Positions 62,508-64,000 of a DNA stretch of 64,000 nt are shown here, piece by piece. The notes under the pieces are model-generated. The model made no database searches and was not told where the DNA came from. It was given only the letters and a program-made list of their open reading frames with translations. Source of the DNA: Natronolimnohabitans innermongolicus JCM 12255 (lineage in GTDB: Archaea; Halobacteriota; Halobacteria; Halobacteriales; Natrialbaceae); contig NZ_AOHZ01000086.1 in assembly GCF_000337215.1 (NCBI RefSeq), forward strand, positions 32,334-96,333. The letters run 5' to 3'. Position numbers and translations under genes: made by a program. Position 1 is the stretch's first letter. Each line of letters starts with the position of its first letter.

Positions 62508-63982
62508 CTAGGCGTGTTTCTCCTGTTCTTGCTGGCGGAGTTCGACGCGGCGGATCTTGCCGCTCGAGGTCTTCGGAAGTTCGTCGACGAACTCGATGCG
62601 CCGTGGGTACTTGTACGGCGCCGTCTCCTCTTTCATGTACTCCTGGAGTTCGTTCTTGAGGTCCTCGCTTCCCTCGTAGCCGTCGTTGAGGATGACGTAG
62701 GTCTTGACGACGCTGCCGCGTTCGTCGTGGGGGCTGTCGACCGCGGCGGCCTCGGCGACCGCGTCGTGGCTGACGAGCGCGTCCTCGACCTCGAAGGGGC
62801 CGATGCGGTAGCCCGAGGAGATGATGACGTCGTCGGCCCGCCCCTCGAAGAAGAAGTAGCCGTCTTCGTCGCGCGTGGCGAGGTCGCCGGTACGGTAGTA
62901 GTCGCCCGAGAGCTTCTCCTCGTCGAGTTCGGGTTTCTCGTAGTAGCCGTCGAAGATCGCGGGCGAGTCGACCGGGACGGCGATTTCGCCGATCTCGCCG
63001 GTCTCGACCTCTTCTTCCGCGTCCAGTTCGATTATCGTCGCGCCGACGCCGGGGGTCGGTTTACCCATGCCGCCGGGCTTGACGTCGATTCCCGGGTAGT
63101 TGGTCACGAGCGCGACCGTCTCGGTCTGGCCGTACCCGTCACGCGGGGTGACGCCCCAGGCCGACTCGATGCGTTCCATCGGCTCCCGGTTGAGCGGTTC
63201 GCCGGCCGAGAGGGTGTCGTTGAGCTGGACGTCGTAGGAGTCGAGGTCGGCGTTGGCGAACATCCGGTACTGCGTGGGCACGGCACAGAGCTTGGTGACG
63301 CCTTCGTCCTCGAGAATCTCGAGGAACGTCTCGACCTCGAACTCGCCGTCGTAGATCAGCTGGGTCGCGCCGGTGGTCAGGCCGACGCCGACGGGGCTCC
63401 AGAACCACTTCGCCCAGCCGGTGCCGGTCGTCGCCCACAGCAGCTCCTCCTCGAGGTCGGTCTCCTCGTCGATACCCCACCAGTACGGCGCGTTGATCCG
63501 GTTGAAACAGTACTGCCAGCGGTGCTTGTGGAGCACGGGCTTTGGCTGGCCGGTCGTTCCGCTGGTGTAGTTGATCGACATCGGATCGTCGGCGCCGAGG
63601 TCGGGCCCCTCGTAGTCGGTCGACTGGCCGTCGACGACCGACTCGAACGTCGACCACCGTTCGCCGTCGACGTCGTCGCTTCCCTCGAGGACGATTACGC
63701 GCTCGAGCGGGGTGTCCTCGAGCACCGGCTCGACCATGTCGGTGAGGGTCTCGTGGACGACGATCGTGGTCGCCTCGCAGTCGTTGGCGCGGAACTCGAT
63801 GTCCTTCGCCCGGAGCATCGACGAACAGGGGACGAGCAGCGCGCCGACCGAGAGGGCGCCCAGCTGAATCGCGAACGCGTCGGGATGGCGCGGGAAGAGG
63901 TGCATTACCCGGTCGCCTTTCCCGACGCCGAGTTCCTCGAGTCCGTTCGCGAACCGGCTCATGTCGTCGCGGAGGTCGGCGT
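62508..63982 (-). CDS. AMP-forming acyl-CoA ligase, truncated by the contig end
   Basis: The 3' 490 codons of an ANL ligase. TSGTTGQPKPV, YGQTETVAL near the middle, the hinge YRTGDLATRDEDG and SSGKIRRVELRQQ with the adenylation Lys are present. The frame is open through the last genomic base, and the ATG at 63962 is internal: the preceding codons (ADLRDD) belong to the usual pre-domain that begins about 60-80 residues earlier. The final 18 bases of the window are adapter, so the true N-terminus is missing. It resembles the ligase at 27368. Confidence 0.85.
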
Positions 63983-64000
63983 CTGTCTCTTATACACATC
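63983..64000. other. Nextera/Tn5 mosaic-end adapter sequence
   Basis: CTGTCTCTTATACACATC is identical to the first 18 bases of the reverse-read Nextera transposase adapter (Tn5 mosaic end). It follows genomic sequence in the truncated ligase gene. It is untrimmed library sequence, not genome, and marks the end of a contig. Translated on the minus strand it would give a spurious MCIRDR start. Confidence 0.97.

Noticed and set aside
1..64000. CRISPR arrays, rRNA operons or defence systems
   Set aside because: No regularly spaced repeats, rRNA-like sequence or Cas/restriction/toxin-type domains were recognised.

Overview
This window is high-GC (roughly two-thirds G+C) haloarchaeal DNA, most likely from the Natrialbaceae. 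The evidence is the strongly acidic proteins, Tat twin-arginine signals followed by lipoboxes on solute-binding lipoproteins, TATA-like boxes about 28 nt upstream of start codons (leaderless archaeal transcripts), F420-type luciferase-like enzymes and haloarchaeal IS4/IS630 transposases. The last 18 bases (63983-64000) match the Nextera/Tn5 transposon-end adapter, so the window ends at a contig edge carrying uncut adapter.

Almost everything outside 46.2-52.6 kb is acyl-CoA catabolism: six intact acyl-CoA dehydrogenases plus one decayed copy, five AMP-forming CoA ligases (the last one cut by the contig end), two enoyl-CoA hydratases, a MaoC hydratase, two 3-hydroxyacyl-CoA dehydrogenases, three SDRs, three thiolase-fold proteins each coupled to a DUF35 protein, an HMG-CoA-synthase-like protein, two CaiB/BaiF proteins (one resembling alpha-methylacyl-CoA racemase), a class I CoA-transferase, MmgE/PrpD, two thioesterase/MBL-type hydrolases and two IclR regulators. 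Interspersed are five Tat-lipoprotein ABC substrate-binding proteins, four of them close paralogues, with no permease or ATPase in the window.

Layout: 0-8 kb, binding protein 1, an ACAD pseudogene, two APH-fold kinases, a small DUF6285-like partner, an ACAD and a CoA ligase, an arrangement like the levulinate (Lva) pathway. 8-13 kb, binding protein 2, SDR, MBL hydrolase, ligase. 13-25 kb, SDR, binding protein 3, racemase-like protein, hydratase, LLM enzyme, ACAD, ligase, DUF59 and amidohydrolase genes, then binding protein 4 destroyed by an 80-bp MITE. 24.7-45 kb, ACADs, sugar-type binding protein 5, ligase, flavin reductase, alpha/beta hydrolase, thiolase/DUF35 cassettes, PrpD, IclR, MaoC, HAD, CoA-transferase, SDR. 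45-52.6 kb, a mobile island: IS4 transposase, AT-rich orphan genes, transposase remnants and a tyrosine recombinase. 53-64 kb, IclR, LLM enzyme, hydratase, CoA-transferase, ACAD, HAD, thiolase, DUF35, thioesterase and the truncated ligase.

Taken together (inference), the genes could import several related organic acids, activate them to CoA thioesters and shorten them by beta-oxidation variants, including a route for 4-hydroxyacyl-CoAs by phosphorylation and one for branched or cyclic acids by racemase and aldolase-like steps. Repeated binding protein/ACAD/ligase blocks suggest growth by duplication, followed by decay of some copies.
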